Shown here: positions 28,173 through 37,159 of the stretch, piece after piece
Position numbering within the stretch: the first letter of the stretch is position 1
How the letters are laid out: each line of letters starts with the position of its first letter
Assembly: GCA_036351255.1 (NCBI GenBank)
Contig: JAZBOS010000059.1
Span: forward strand, 1-40,401
DNA from: Bacteroides sp.
GTDB lineage: Bacteria; Bacteroidota; Bacteroidia; Bacteroidales; UBA7960
DNA: 40,401 nt
Direction of reading: 5' to 3'
Position numbers and translations under genes: made by a program
Notes under the pieces: model-generated
Told to the model about the DNA's origin: nothing
Databases searched by the model: none
What the model saw: the letters and a program-made list of their open reading frames with translations, nothing else

Positions 28173-28203
28173 TTGAACGAAAAATCAAACTTATGTAATT
28201 TTG
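28173..28203 (+). promoter_or_regulatory. Promoter of the alpha/beta hydrolase lipoprotein gene
   Basis: TTG at 28173-28175, 20 bp spacing, then TAATTTTG at 28196-28203 fits the Bacteroidota promoter (TTTG, 19-21 bp, TAnnTTTG). Transcription would begin near 28210, which excludes the longer frame starting at 28173 and supports the ATG at 28245. Confidence 0.65.
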
Positions 28204-28244
28204 TTTTCACAGTGGAAAAAGATTTTCAGAGAAGATATTGTAAG

Positions 28245-29333
28245 ATGATCTATATCAAAAACCTTACCAGGTTTTTGTTTTTTCTCCTGATCTTATTGCA
28301 GGTTACTGCCTGCACGACCTATCGATACCGGAGGTTGCCGAATAAGGAGATTCAGCAATTTGAGATGGTCAGAATAGGAGGGGTGAAACAGGCCATTAGC
28401 ATCCGGGGAGATAACCGCCAGAATCCGGTACTTGTTTACCTGCACGGGGGGCCAGGTTATCCTTTATTCCCATTTGAACCCCAGCAGGAATCGATGTTAA
28501 GGCTGGAAGGTCATTTCACTTTGGTTTATTGGGAGCAGCGAGGAACAGGAAAATCTTTCAGCCAGCACATTCCTCGCAAGTCCATGAACATTGAACAGTT
28601 TGTTGATGATACCCGGGAGGTAGTGGAATATGCCAGAAAAGTGACCGGAGCAGAGAAAGTTTTACTCTGGGGACATTCCTGGGGAAGCAATGTAGGGGCC
28701 CTGTTTGCCTCCCGGTACCCCGAACTTTTACATGCATATATTTCTACAGGACAGAGTGTCAGCCCCTTTGAGAACGAACAACTGGCCTATGAGTTTGTTT
28801 TGGAAAAAGCCAGGGAGGAAGGCAACCAACGAGCTTTAAGGCAATTGGCCAGGATTGATACCCTGGAGGCAAATTATTCGCTGAAGCATGCCCTGACGGT
28901 TAGAAGATGGGTTTTCAAATACGGTGGTATTGTAAAGAAGGGAAGCGATCGCCCCTATGTTGATATCAATGAGATCGGGCAGATTCTGAGTGCACCTGAA
29001 TACAGCATCACAGACCGTATTAACCTAATCCGGTTTCCTTATTTTTCAGCTGAGGAATTGTGGGAAGACCTGAAGGCGTTTGATTTGCGTGAGGCTGCTC
29101 CTCGTATTGATGTGCCGGTATTTTTTCTGGTGGGGAAATATGATAGAATTGTTTCTGCTCAATTGGCACGGGAGTATTTTGAAATGCTGGAGGCCCCGCA
29201 AGGAAAGCATTTGATTCTTTTTGAACACTCGGCCCACAGGCCCTTTGATGAAGAAAGGGAAATCTTTTTGGAAGTTCTGAAAGGGAAGATATTAACGGAC
29301 GTTTTTGGGGATCAGGCCGGTATCCCGGAATAA
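28245..29333 (+). CDS. Alpha/beta hydrolase lipoprotein, proline iminopeptidase-like
   Basis: From the ATG at 28245 the protein has 362 residues and a lipoprotein signal peptide ending in the lipobox VTAC. The alpha/beta hydrolase core shows the oxyanion motif HGGPG, the nucleophile elbow GHSWGS, an acid in VGKYDRIV and the histidine in EHSAHRPF. The HGGPG plus WEQRGTGKS blocks are typical of the S33 proline iminopeptidase branch, so release of N-terminal proline is possible, but many relatives act on esters or other amides. It stands alone with its own promoter and a shared terminator. Confidence 0.88.
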   Translation: MIYIKNLTRFLFFLLILLQVTACTTYRYRRLPNKEIQQFEMVRIGGVKQAISIRGDNRQNPVLVYLHGGPGYPLFPFEPQQESMLRLEGHFTLVYWEQRGTGKSFSQHIPRKSMNIEQFVDDTREVVEYARKVTGAEKVLLWGHSWGSNVGALFASRYPELLHAYISTGQSVSPFENEQLAYEFVLEKAREEGNQRALRQLARIDTLEANYSLKHALTVRRWVFKYGGIVKKGSDRPYVDINEIGQILSAPEYSITDRINLIRFPYFSAEELWEDLKAFDLREAAPRIDVPVFFLVGKYDRIVSAQLAREYFEMLEAPQGKHLILFEHSAHRPFDEEREIFLEVLKGKILTDVFGDQAGIPE

Positions 29334-29361
29334 AAAAACCGGGCTATTGGCCCGGCTTTTT
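29331..29361. terminator. Bidirectional terminator
   Basis: Stem CCGGGC (29339-29344) with GCCCGG (29350-29355), preceded by seven As and followed by CTTTTT. It serves the hydrolase on the plus strand and probably the receiver-like gene on the minus strand, whose stop codon abuts it. Confidence 0.88.
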
Positions 29362-29669
29362 CAAATGGTTGCCACCTTTTTAATTTTCTCGATGACGGAG
29401 TCTTGTTCATCTTTCAAGTCCATTTCAACCAACTTAATGTCAGGAAATGTTTTTTTCATTTCCTCTTTTAGTTCCGCGGGGTATTTCTGGCTGAAAATGG
29501 GTCCCAGCAGAACGATCTCCGTTGTCTTGGTTTCCAAGAGCTGGTATAATGCATTAAAGCCATTGGCTTTTCCTGATACGGCGATTTCGGGCCGGCCGTT
29601 CAGCATTGCTGAAATGCCGTTGAGCATTATGTCGCTGCTTTCTGCAATAATGATACTGATCTCCTTCAT
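29361..29669 (-). CDS. Receiver-like protein without phosphorylation residues
   Basis: A 102-residue protein that lines up with the receiver domain of the NarL-type regulator encoded next to it, with the same secondary-structure order (for example IVLLG for VILLD). The acidic pair Asp10-Asp11 of the regulator is replaced by Glu10-Ser11, and the phospho-acceptor Asp56 by Gly56. The last switch and dimer surface is shortened and there is no output domain. It therefore cannot be phosphorylated in the usual way. Candidate roles are a pseudo-receiver that binds a kinase or regulator, or a decaying gene; the intact frame and own terminator favour the first. The alignment is by eye. Confidence 0.7.
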   Translation of the reverse strand: MKEISIIIAESSDIMLNGISAMLNGRPEIAVSGKANGFNALYQLLETKTTEIVLLGPIFSQKYPAELKEEMKKTFPDIKLVEMDLKDEQDSVIEKIKKVATI

Positions 29670-29741
29670 TGATCCATAACGTTAGTGGTGCTAAATTACA
29701 TCAAAGGAAGGCAGCGTATAACCGTATTTTTACGCAATTTT

Positions 29742-29782
29742 TCGGAATAAAACGCCCGAAACAAAATCATTTGTTTCGGGCG
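29742..29782 (-). terminator. Terminator after the NarL-type regulator
   Basis: A perfect 13-bp stem (29753-29765 with 29770-29782, loop ATCA) followed on the minus strand by TTTTATT. It lies 30 bp after the response-regulator stop and separates it from the receiver-like gene. Confidence 0.88.
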
Positions 29783-29811
29783 CAAAACAATAAAAAATAA
29801 AAAAGCTAAGA

Positions 29812-30459
29812 TCAGATCTCAATGATCTTATTCTTAATAGCAAACTTGATTAGTTCAACCGAGTTCTTCATGTTGGTTTTTTGAAGAATATGGTTCTTGT
29901 GCGATTCAATGGTACGCACACTCAGGAAAAGTTTATCAGCAATTTCGCTGTTGTTGTACCCTTCAGCAAAAAGTTGAAGGACCTCCAGTTCACGGCGGGT
30001 AAGCTCGGGGAAGGGGCTGCTGGTTTTTTTCTTCTTATTGGAATAATTCCTGACAATCTCATCCGAGATTTTGGTGTGGAAATAATTTTTACCGGCGTTC
30101 AATGCCGTGATGGCTTCCACAAGTTCTTCTGATGCCACATCCTTAGGCACATACCCATCAGCTCCGGCATCAATTGCATCGGAGATGTTATCGTAATCGG
30201 CATGCATGGACAGGATGAGAACTTTGATGTTGGGATATTTTTTCTTGATAATTTCAGTGGTTTCAATACCTGACATTTCCGGCATGCTGATGTCAAGCAG
30301 GATTACGTCCGGCACTTCTTTTTCAAGCAGTGCAATGGCTTCTTTACCACTATGCCCGACACCCGTTACCGAAAGGTTTTCAGCACTTTCAAGAAAAAGG
30401 CCAATACAATCAGTTACCAGTTTATGATCGTCGACTAAGGCAACTTTGATTTTTCCCAT
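29812..30459 (-). CDS. NarL/FixJ-type response regulator
   Basis: The ATG at 30459 is preceded by AGGGG and starts directly at the receiver domain (MGKIKVALVDDHKLV), giving 215 residues. The receiver has Asp10, Asp11, the phospho-acceptor Asp56 (VILLDISMP) and Lys106. The LuxR-type helix-turn-helix occupies about residues 150-210 (LTRRELEVLQLFAEGYNNSE, RTIESHKNHI). No histidine kinase is nearby, so it is an orphan in this window. The gene next to it encodes a receiver-like protein that has lost the phosphorylation site. Confidence 0.95.
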   Translation of the reverse strand: MGKIKVALVDDHKLVTDCIGLFLESAENLSVTGVGHSGKEAIALLEKEVPDVILLDISMPEMSGIETTEIIKKKYPNIKVLILSMHADYDNISDAIDAGADGYVPKDVASEELVEAITALNAGKNYFHTKISDEIVRNYSNKKKKTSSPFPELTRRELEVLQLFAEGYNNSEIADKLFLSVRTIESHKNHILQKTNMKNSVELIKFAIKNKIIEI

Positions 30460-30600
30460 ATTATTCCCCTTGGTTATGGCAGGATTTTCGGGCCCATGAT
30501 GACCCGATTTCTTGCCAACACAAAATAACAACAAGTTTGCGAAATTTGCAAAAAAATATTAAAAATACGGTTAAACAAGTGATACAATCGTTTATTGGTA

Positions 30601-31359
30601 TTATTCCTTGTGGATAATGGCCGCGGAGGCCTGCGCCGCTGGCATGATCAAAAGATCATTGATGTTGACATGCCCGGGCAGGGTGGTGACATAAGCAACC
30701 ACTTCTGCCACATCTTCACCGCTCAGCGGTTTGAACCCTTTATAAACATTCTTTGCGCGTTCATCATCCCCGTGAAATCTGACTTTTGAGAACTCAGTCT
30801 CCACGGCGCCGGGGCTGATCTGGGTGACTTTGATGCCATGGCTGACCAAATCAATGCGCATTCCCTGGCTCAGGGCATCCACGGCGTGTTTGGTCGAGCA
30901 ATAAACATTGCCTTTTGGGTAAACCTCGCGGCCGGCAATCGATCCAATGTTTATGATGTGACCCTTTTTGCGCATTTTCATGCCCGGAGAAACTGCACGC
31001 GTGACAAATAACAGACCTTTAATGTTGGTATCGATCATTTGTTCCCAATCTTCCAGACTTCCTTCCTCAATGGGATCAAATCCAAGGGCCAGCCCCGCAT
31101 TATTAACCAGGATATCAATTTCTTTCCAATCGTCAGGAAGGCCATCAATGGCTGCTCTTACTGCTTTATTGTCACGCACATCAAAGTTAAGGAGAAGGAC
31201 GGGAACATGCCAGGTATCCTCAATTTCACTTTTCAGATTTTCCAAACGGTTAACCCGACGTCCGGTAATGATCAGCTTGTTTCCCATGGCGGCAAAACGC
31301 ATTGCACAAGCTTTTCCAATGCCACTGGTTGCACCGGTAATCATGGTAGTTTTTGTCAT
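30601..31359 (-). CDS. Short-chain dehydrogenase/reductase, YdfG-like
   Basis: A 252-residue classical SDR. It has the cofactor motif TGATSGIG (8-15), Arg34-Arg35 after the second strand (favouring NADP), NNAG at 86-89, and the catalytic Ser140, Tyr153 and Lys157 (YCSTK). Closest in look to YdfG-type NADP-dependent 3-hydroxy acid (serine/allo-threonine) dehydrogenases, which have the same IGSIAGREVYPKGNVY segment. It follows a membrane protein gene by 23 bp on the same strand and may share its transcript; a functional link is not evident. Confidence 0.9.
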   Translation of the reverse strand: MTKTTMITGATSGIGKACAMRFAAMGNKLIITGRRVNRLENLKSEIEDTWHVPVLLLNFDVRDNKAVRAAIDGLPDDWKEIDILVNNAGLALGFDPIEEGSLEDWEQMIDTNIKGLLFVTRAVSPGMKMRKKGHIINIGSIAGREVYPKGNVYCSTKHAVDALSQGMRIDLVSHGIKVTQISPGAVETEFSKVRFHGDDERAKNVYKGFKPLSGEDVAEVVAYVTTLPGHVNINDLLIMPAAQASAAIIHKE

Positions 31360-31382
31360 GGTTTTCTGGTATTATCGATGAA

Positions 31383-32711
31383 TTATTTTTTTTGAAAGAT
31401 TTTTCTTTTTGAGGTAAAGAATCTCGAATTCGTTTTCTCCCGGGGAAGAAGGCTGATAAAGGCCACCCACAAAAAGGGGAGGGCCGGGATCTTAAACCTG
31501 ACCAGGGTGCCATATACCTGCGTAGTAATTCCAATGAATATAAACAGCAAAAGGGTGAACCAAATCCCAAACCATTCCAAGCGATCAAGTCTTTTTTTCC
31601 GAAATCCATAGAATCCTGTCAGCCCCAGAATGGCCAGGATGCCCAGATTTTCAACCGCTGCTGACAGGATGATGGGGTTGGCGCTGTCGAGCAAATGAGG
31701 CCGGAACAGAACATTAAACAGGGCCCTGGGGATATAAGAAATAATGCTGGTCAGATTGGGGTCAAGGTAAACTTCCTCTATCAAGCTGCCAGCCTTTACG
31801 TAAACAGAAAAACGCATAAAGAAATTCTGCCGTTTGGCCAGGATTGTAAAGGGATCAAACTGGGGGAATAACCATCCCAACATTAAAACCACGATTGCAG
31901 CACTGAGGATGACCATAGGGAAAATACTCCCAACGGAGGGCCGTTTTACTTTACCTGCCAGATAGAAGGCAGCAAGGCAGGGGATCAGGAGCAAAAGCAC
32001 ATAGACCTTGAGTAAAAGAAACAGGAATACCAAAGCGGCATAAACCAGATAATGATAGCTTTTCAGTCGTTCCTTAGAAAAGATCCGGTCGGAAAAATAA
32101 ATAAAAAAGCCCATGACCGGGATCAACAGGATTTCTTTGATCAGCCCCGAACCCCAAAAGATCATAGAGGGAAAAAGAAACACCCCATATTTTAACAACT
32201 TAACTTTATTCTCTGCCAGGTGCCTAAGGGTAAATTTATATATGGCTACCAGTCCCGCCAGGGAAACAAAGTTGGCAATCACGGAGTTCACATGGATTTT
32301 CCCGAAAGACAACAGGTTAAGCAGGGCATTGTATCGAATCATCAGGCGGTTGTCGTTATAGACGGGATAGAGTTCAGGGTCCCACCAGTATGGCATTTTA
32401 TCATAATATCCCTGGAGATGGGGAGCATCGGCGCCTATCCCGGTCAGCATCCGCAAATAATCAATGGGATTTTTGAGTAATGCCCCTGAGAGTACCCTCC
32501 CCTCATTGAAATAACGATAGACATCAGCCGTCCTGGGCTCGTAATAATGCGTATATATAAAAATGAAAACCGTGCCCGCCGCTACTTTGATCAGGAAAAT
32601 GGCGATCAGGGTTTTGGTGGGAAGCCCTGGAATTTCCCTAAAGAAAGGCAGGTGTTTTATTGCAAGCACCATAAAATAAATCCACAGGATGGCGTACAGG
32701 GCTTCTATCAT
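31383..32711 (-). CDS. Polytopic membrane protein of unknown function
   Basis: The ATG at 32711 gives 442 residues with about ten predicted membrane helices (for example AILWIYFMVLAI, LIAIFLIKVAAGTVFIFIY, ALVFLFLLLKVYVLLLLIP). A long non-membrane loop after the second helix contains the charged segment EPRTADVYRYFNEGR, a layout seen in GT-C glycosyltransferases and in polysaccharide polymerases, where such a loop is catalytic. The C-terminus is basic and cytosolic. I do not recognise a named family. Glycan synthesis is a guess from topology only. It is divergent from purL and 23 bp upstream of the SDR gene. Confidence 0.8.
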   Translation of the reverse strand: MIEALYAILWIYFMVLAIKHLPFFREIPGLPTKTLIAIFLIKVAAGTVFIFIYTHYYEPRTADVYRYFNEGRVLSGALLKNPIDYLRMLTGIGADAPHLQGYYDKMPYWWDPELYPVYNDNRLMIRYNALLNLLSFGKIHVNSVIANFVSLAGLVAIYKFTLRHLAENKVKLLKYGVFLFPSMIFWGSGLIKEILLIPVMGFFIYFSDRIFSKERLKSYHYLVYAALVFLFLLLKVYVLLLLIPCLAAFYLAGKVKRPSVGSIFPMVILSAAIVVLMLGWLFPQFDPFTILAKRQNFFMRFSVYVKAGSLIEEVYLDPNLTSIISYIPRALFNVLFRPHLLDSANPIILSAAVENLGILAILGLTGFYGFRKKRLDRLEWFGIWFTLLLFIFIGITTQVYGTLVRFKIPALPFLWVAFISLLPREKTNSRFFTSKRKIFQKK

Positions 32712-32747
32712 AGTGCTCAAAGATAATTGTTAATTGGGAAAGAAATG

Positions 32748-32779
32748 TTTCCACCGCATGGCTTTGTTGTTTAATTTTG
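32748..32779 (+). promoter_or_regulatory. purL promoter
   Basis: TTTC at 32748-32751 (one mismatch to TTTG), 20 bp, then TAATTTTG at 32772-32779. This fits a Bacteroidota promoter with transcription starting near 32786 and supports the ATG at 32804 rather than an upstream TTG. Confidence 0.65.
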
Positions 32780-32803
32780 CCAAAAAATAAATCCCCGTTT
32801 TCT

Positions 32804-35041
32804 ATGGAGTCAACCACCCACGATTTCCCCGCCGGACTAGATACAGCAAAACAACTGGGACTTTTGCCTGAGGAGTATGATAAGGTCTGCGAATTTTTAG
32901 GCCGTGAGCCGAATTTCACCGAATTGAGTGTTTATTCTGTTATGTGGTCGGAACATTGTTCCTACAAAAACTCTATAAAATGGCTAAAGACTTTACCCCG
33001 CAAGGGGCCTCACTTGCTGGTCGAGGCAGGGGATGAAAATGCAGGTCTTGTTGATCTTGGTTCCGGTATGGCCTGTGCCTTTAAGATCGAATCGCACAAC
33101 CATCCTTCGGCACTCGAACCTTATCAGGGGGCAGCAACAGGTGTGGGAGGTATTAACCGTGATATCTTTACCATGGGCGCCCGCCCTATTGCCCAGTTAA
33201 ATTCACTGCGCTTTGGCAATCCAAAACTCGAGCGGACCAAATGGCTGCTCAAGGGCGTGGTGAAGGGCATTGGCGATTACGGCAATGCCTTTGGGGTTCC
33301 AGTGGTTGGGGGCGAGGTAGCCTTCGACGATTGCTATAATACCAATCCCCTGGTCAATGCAATGTCGGTGGGGATTGTAAAAACAGGAAATACCATTTCT
33401 GCTATTTCCTATGGTGCAGGCAACCCGGTATTTATTGTGGGCTCATCCACCGGTAAGGACGGCATTCACGGTGCTACCTTTGCCTCAGAGGACATCACCG
33501 AAGCCTCTGCCGACAAGATCCCTGCCGTGCAGGTAGGCGACCCTTTCCAGGAAAAATTATTGCTTGAAGCTTCCCTGGAGGTGATCAAGACGGGCGCTGT
33601 GGTGGGCATGCAAGATATGGGCGCAGCCGGAATTACCTGTTCCACCAGCGAAATGTCGGCCAAGGGCAAGCACGGGATGATCATACACCTCGACAAGGTC
33701 CCGATGCGGCAAAAAAACATGCATCCCTTTGAAATCCTGCTGAGCGAATCACAGGAAAGGATGCTTTTGGTGGTTCATAAGGGACGCGAAGAAGAAGTTA
33801 AGGCTGTTTTTGAAAAATGGGATCTTAACTGTGTCCAGATCGGTGAGGTGATAGAAGGGGATATTCTGAAATATTATATGGACGGCGAACTGGTCGCTGA
33901 AGTGCCGGCCGACTCCCTGGTATTGGGGGGAGGGGCTCCCGTCTATGATCGTGAATATAAAGAACCAGCCTGGTTTAAGGAAAAGGATAAATTTAACATT
34001 GATCAGATAAAGCAACCCAAAAACCTGAAGCAAGTCGCCCATTTCCTGTTGGGGTCACACAACATTGCCTCCAAAAAATGGATTATCGATCAATACGATA
34101 CCATGGTAGGCACCAAGAATATGAGTACCAACCTTCCGGCTGATGCAGGGATAGTAAACCTGAAGGGTACCGACAAGGCGCTGGCATTGACCGTTGACTG
34201 CAATGCCCGCTATGTGCAAGCCGACCCTGAAAAAGGTTGCTCCATAGCTGTGGCTGAAGCGGCCCGCAACATTGTATGCAGCGGGGGAATTCCCTCTGCC
34301 ATTACCAACTGCCTGAACTTTGGAAATCCTTATAACCCCGAAGTCTATTGGCAGTTTGTGGGGGCCATTAAAGGGATGAGTAAGTCCTGCACTAAATTTG
34401 AAACCCCGGTAACAGGGGGAAACGTGAGTTTCTATAACCAGGTTACCATTGATGGCAAAACTGACCCCGTTTTTCCGACGCCAACCATTGGAATGATGGG
34501 CGTGGTGGAAGACAAACAGCACGTGACTGGTCTGGGCTTTAAGCAGGAGGGTGACCTGGTTTATTTGCTTGGTGAGCCGCGCAACGACATTAATTGTTCT
34601 GAATACCTCTACGGATATCATAAAGTAAAGCTTTCCCCCGCACCCTATTTTGACCTGGATGAAGAATACAACCTCCAGCAAGGGCTGAAAGCGCTCATTC
34701 GTGAGGGCCTTATTGAATCTGCCCATGATGTGGCGGATGGCGGATTGTTTGTGACGCTTTTTGAATCGTCAAAGGTCAACAAGCTGGGTTTTTCAATTGA
34801 AACAGATCCTGCCTTCAGGAAAGATGCCTTTCTTTTTGGGGAGAGCCAAAGCAGGGTTGTGGTTTCCATTCAGCCTGAAAATGAAGGAGAGTTTGCGGCT
34901 CTGCTTGCTCAAAAAGGGGTAGAGTTTTCTCTTTTGGGCGAAGTGACCGGAAATCAGGCAGTCGTCGACGGCGAATCCTATGGCACGATCGAAGAGCTTG
35001 ATAAGCTTTTTGAAAGTGTGATTCCCGCTATGATGTCTTAA
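32804..35041 (+). CDS. purL: FGAM synthase, small PurL type
   Basis: A 745-residue protein matching the small PurL (as in Bacillus and Thermotoga) rather than the large single-chain enzyme of about 1200-1300 residues. Landmarks are the active-site block [10 protein letters not shown], the ATP-binding [21 protein letters not shown], and [13 protein letters not shown]; two similar halves are visible. It makes formylglycinamidine ribonucleotide from FGAR, ATP and ammonia in purine synthesis. The small type needs PurQ to supply ammonia and PurS to bridge; neither is adjacent. The start is chosen from the promoter position. Confidence 0.95.
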   Translation: MESTTHDFPAGLDTAKQLGLLPEEYDKVCEFLGREPNFTELSVYSVMWSEHCSYKNSIKWLKTLPRKGPHLLVEAGDENAGLVDLGSGMACAFKIESHNHPSALEPYQGAATGVGGINRDIFTMGARPIAQLNSLRFGNPKLERTKWLLKGVVKGIGDYGNAFGVPVVGGEVAFDDCYNTNPLVNAMSVGIVKTGNTISAISYGAGNPVFIVGSSTGKDGIHGATFASEDITEASADKIPAVQVGDPFQEKLLLEASLEVIKTGAVVGMQDMGAAGITCSTSEMSAKGKHGMIIHLDKVPMRQKNMHPFEILLSESQERMLLVVHKGREEEVKAVFEKWDLNCVQIGEVIEGDILKYYMDGELVAEVPADSLVLGGGAPVYDREYKEPAWFKEKDKFNIDQIKQPKNLKQVAHFLLGSHNIASKKWIIDQYDTMVGTKNMSTNLPADAGIVNLKGTDKALALTVDCNARYVQADPEKGCSIAVAEAARNIVCSGGIPSAITNCLNFGNPYNPEVYWQFVGAIKGMSKSCTKFETPVTGGNVSFYNQVTIDGKTDPVFPTPTIGMMGVVEDKQHVTGLGFKQEGDLVYLLGEPRNDINCSEYLYGYHKVKLSPAPYFDLDEEYNLQQGLKALIREGLIESAHDVADGGLFVTLFESSKVNKLGFSIETDPAFRKDAFLFGESQSRVVVSIQPENEGEFAALLAQKGVEFSLLGEVTGNQAVVDGESYGTIEELDKLFESVIPAMMS

Positions 35042-35118
35042 AGACAGTAAGTTGGTGCTTCTTCCTGGTTTTTCGTTATTTCACTTTTCATGAAAGCGGA
35101 TTCCTATCCCTTTTTTAC

Positions 35119-36066
35119 CTACCTCGTGTGTAAATGCTCATTCAGCCAATCGAGCAGATAAAGGAAGACCTTTTCTTTTTCCGTTTCGTGGAACATTTCA
35201 TGCCTCCCGTGAAAGACCTTGACCTTCAGGTTTTGAAAACGTTGCAGGTAAAATTCACGGTGAATTTTCATGGCATCCTTGCCAAAATTCCCAACGGGAT
35301 CATCCTGCCCGCCCATAATTAGCAGGGGCAGGGTCTTGCGATATTTCAGGTTATGATGGGCCTTTTTCATCTCAGCAATTCCCTTGGCCAGGTTATCGAA
35401 GAAGGCTACTGAACAGTCAAAGCCGCAATAGGGGTCCCTGACATATTCATCCACTTCTTCGCGGCTGGAGGATATCCACTCAAAGGGTGTTAGCTGAGGC
35501 TTGAAATGACGATTGAAGGTGTTGAAAAAGAACTTATTGAACCATTTGCTCACTTTGGTGGGACCATAGATGAGCCCCTGTATTTTGACAAATAGACCAA
35601 GTGCTTTGAGCTTACCATTAGGCATTTCAAAAGTGCCAGAAAGAATCAGCCCCTGGATGTACACCGGGTAAACGGCAATGAAATGGCGGGCAAGGATTGA
35701 ACCCATGCTGTGCCCCAAAAGGAATACCGGAACCTCGGGCTGGTTTTTCTTGATATGGGTATACAGGGTTCTGGTGTTCTCAAGCATGATCTCCCAGCCG
35801 CGGCTTTTCGGGATATAACCCAGGCGGTCAAGGCTTCCCGCTGTCTGGCCATGCCCTGGGTGGTCATTGATGAAAACGCCGTATCCGTTTTCCGCCAGGA
35901 ACATACCCAGTTCGTGATACCGCCCGTGGTGTTCAGCCATGCCATGCATGATCTGTAAAATGCCTTTAGGCTTTCCTGTTGAAGGCAGGTAGCTCTTGAC
36001 AAAGAATCTTTCCTGAGAAGTGCTGGTAAGAAAAACAGACTGTTCCTTAATGATTTGTGCTTCCAT
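35119..36066 (-). CDS. Alpha/beta hydrolase, monoacylglycerol lipase-like
   Basis: Starting at the ATG at 36066 the protein has 315 residues without a signal peptide, so it is probably cytoplasmic. It has the Hydrolase_4 (serine aminopeptidase S33 / lysophospholipase) layout: IMHGMAEHHGRY with the oxyanion region, HPGHGQTAG, the nucleophile elbow GHSMGS, an acid in MGGQDDPVG and the histidine in GRHEMFHE. This order is that of monoglyceride lipase and PldB-like proteins. It converges on purL across a 77-bp gap in which I see no clear terminator. Substrate is unknown; lysophospholipid or monoglyceride is the family guess. Confidence 0.88.
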   Translation of the reverse strand: MEAQIIKEQSVFLTSTSQERFFVKSYLPSTGKPKGILQIMHGMAEHHGRYHELGMFLAENGYGVFINDHPGHGQTAGSLDRLGYIPKSRGWEIMLENTRTLYTHIKKNQPEVPVFLLGHSMGSILARHFIAVYPVYIQGLILSGTFEMPNGKLKALGLFVKIQGLIYGPTKVSKWFNKFFFNTFNRHFKPQLTPFEWISSSREEVDEYVRDPYCGFDCSVAFFDNLAKGIAEMKKAHHNLKYRKTLPLLIMGGQDDPVGNFGKDAMKIHREFYLQRFQNLKVKVFHGRHEMFHETEKEKVFLYLLDWLNEHLHTR

Positions 36067-36270
36067 TCGGTACGTTTTATTGAAATCCCGGCTGAACACC
36101 TTTATCTGGGAAATATTGTATTTTTGCCATCCGTTATCCCATCCTTTAAAAGGCTGAAGACCGGATTGGATTCCCCAAAATTATCAAACTTATGGTTTGG
36201 TTTTGACGAAGTGGAGAAATATTGAAATTAGTTAATTAAGGATGCAAACCTTTTAGGATGCATTTAACCT

Positions 36271-36705
36271 TTGACTGGATTGAATAAACGGGAAAAACCA
36301 CATTTTGGAAAGCCACTTTCACCCTGGCAAAGGCGTTTACTCATTGCCGGTGGGATTGTCTCGCTGGCACTGGGCTTATTGGGCATCCCCCTGCCTTTGC
36401 TGCCCACAACGCCCTTTCTGCTTTTGTCCGCCTGGTTCTTTGCCCGCAGTTCAGAACGTTTCTATCAATGGCTCCTCAATCATCGTTACTTCGGCAAAAA
36501 CATCCGGAACTACCGGAATAAAGGAGGGGTTAGCCTGGGTGTGAAGATCTGGGCTATTGCCCTTTTGTGGACAACAATCCTGTTTTCAGTCATCTGTGTG
36601 GTCAGCCAGTGGTGGGTGAGGGGCATCCTGTTGGTTATCGCCATCGGGGTTACCATCCATATTGGGTTGCTTAAAACTATACGGTCAGGCCAGCATGAAG
36701 ATTGA
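36271..36705 (+). CDS. DUF454 (YbaN-type) inner membrane protein
   Basis: A small membrane protein of about 141-144 residues. The DUF454 signature, a helix leading into LGIPLPLLPTTPFLLLSAWFF (split by the membrane), is near residues 37-57, followed by RSSERFYQWLLNHRYFGKNIRNY and two more helices. The frame has no ATG: a stop lies two codons upstream and the possible starts are TTG at 36271 or TTG at 36280. YbaN-type proteins have no settled function. No partner gene is evident. Confidence 0.85.
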   Translation: MTGLNKREKPHFGKPLSPWQRRLLIAGGIVSLALGLLGIPLPLLPTTPFLLLSAWFFARSSERFYQWLLNHRYFGKNIRNYRNKGGVSLGVKIWAIALLWTTILFSVICVVSQWWVRGILLVIAIGVTIHIGLLKTIRSGQHED

Positions 36706-36878
36706 GGGCTAAATCCTGTGCTCCCCGCCAATATTTATTTCCTTTTCCTTTTAAGATATTAAATTTCATTTTTTGTGAAAGCCATACCTGGCCTTATGAC
36801 TGGGCAAATTCTCCCCCTTTCCTTGAATCCTGCATAAGCCTGAAAGCCATCCTGCCCCCCTTCAGGGTAAGCTCAGAA

Positions 36879-36987
36879 CCATAGTTCAGACGTAGTTAAC
36901 ACGTAGTTAACACGTAGTTCAGACGTAGTTTAACCGTTTTTACACGTCTAAACTACGTCTAAGATACGTGTGATGTACGTTTTATCT
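36879..36987. repeat. Ten-unit tandem array, 11-bp period, ACGT core
   Basis: Units start at 36879 (CCATAGTTCAG), then ACGTAGTTAAC twice, ACGTAGTTCAG, ACGTAGTTTAA, a 10-bp unit CCGTTTTTAC, ACGTCTAAACT, ACGTCTAAGAT, ACGTGTGATGT and ACGTTTTATCT. Eight of ten begin with ACGT, so this tetramer repeats on one face of the helix. The array also contains a 12-bp perfect inverted repeat (36921-36932 with 36949-36960). No spacer/repeat alternation is present, so it is not a CRISPR. Confidence 0.92.
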
Positions 36988-37096
36988 ATGAATCTGAAAC
37001 AATTCAAAGGAAGCCCATTTCCAGGCATGGAATGTTTGAATTTCTAACTTGAAGGCTTGAAGGGTGGCGGGAAAGCCGATTGTTTTGGCCTTCCAG

Positions 37097-37134
37097 TAAA
37101 AAAAGAGACCGTCTCGAGTTTTGAAACGGCCTCT
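37097..37134 (-). terminator. Terminator after the SlyD-like gene
   Basis: A 9-bp stem with one G-T pair (37104-37112 with 37126-37134) followed on the minus strand by seven Ts. It lies 26 bp beyond the stop codon. Confidence 0.88.
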
Positions 37135-37159
37135 TGATTATTATTTTAGGCGTTTGTGC

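Larger units (their letters stand above)
36706..37159. other. Spacer between DUF454 gene and slyD-like gene
   Basis: No gene is convincing here. The notable contents are the 11-bp ACGT-phased array (36879-36987) and the terminator of the slyD-like gene (37097-37134); both are listed separately. The remaining bases show no clear hairpin or repeat. Confidence 0.75.

Noticed and set aside
36879..36987. CRISPR array
   Set aside because: Units are 11 bp and contiguous with no unique spacers, and no cas genes are near.
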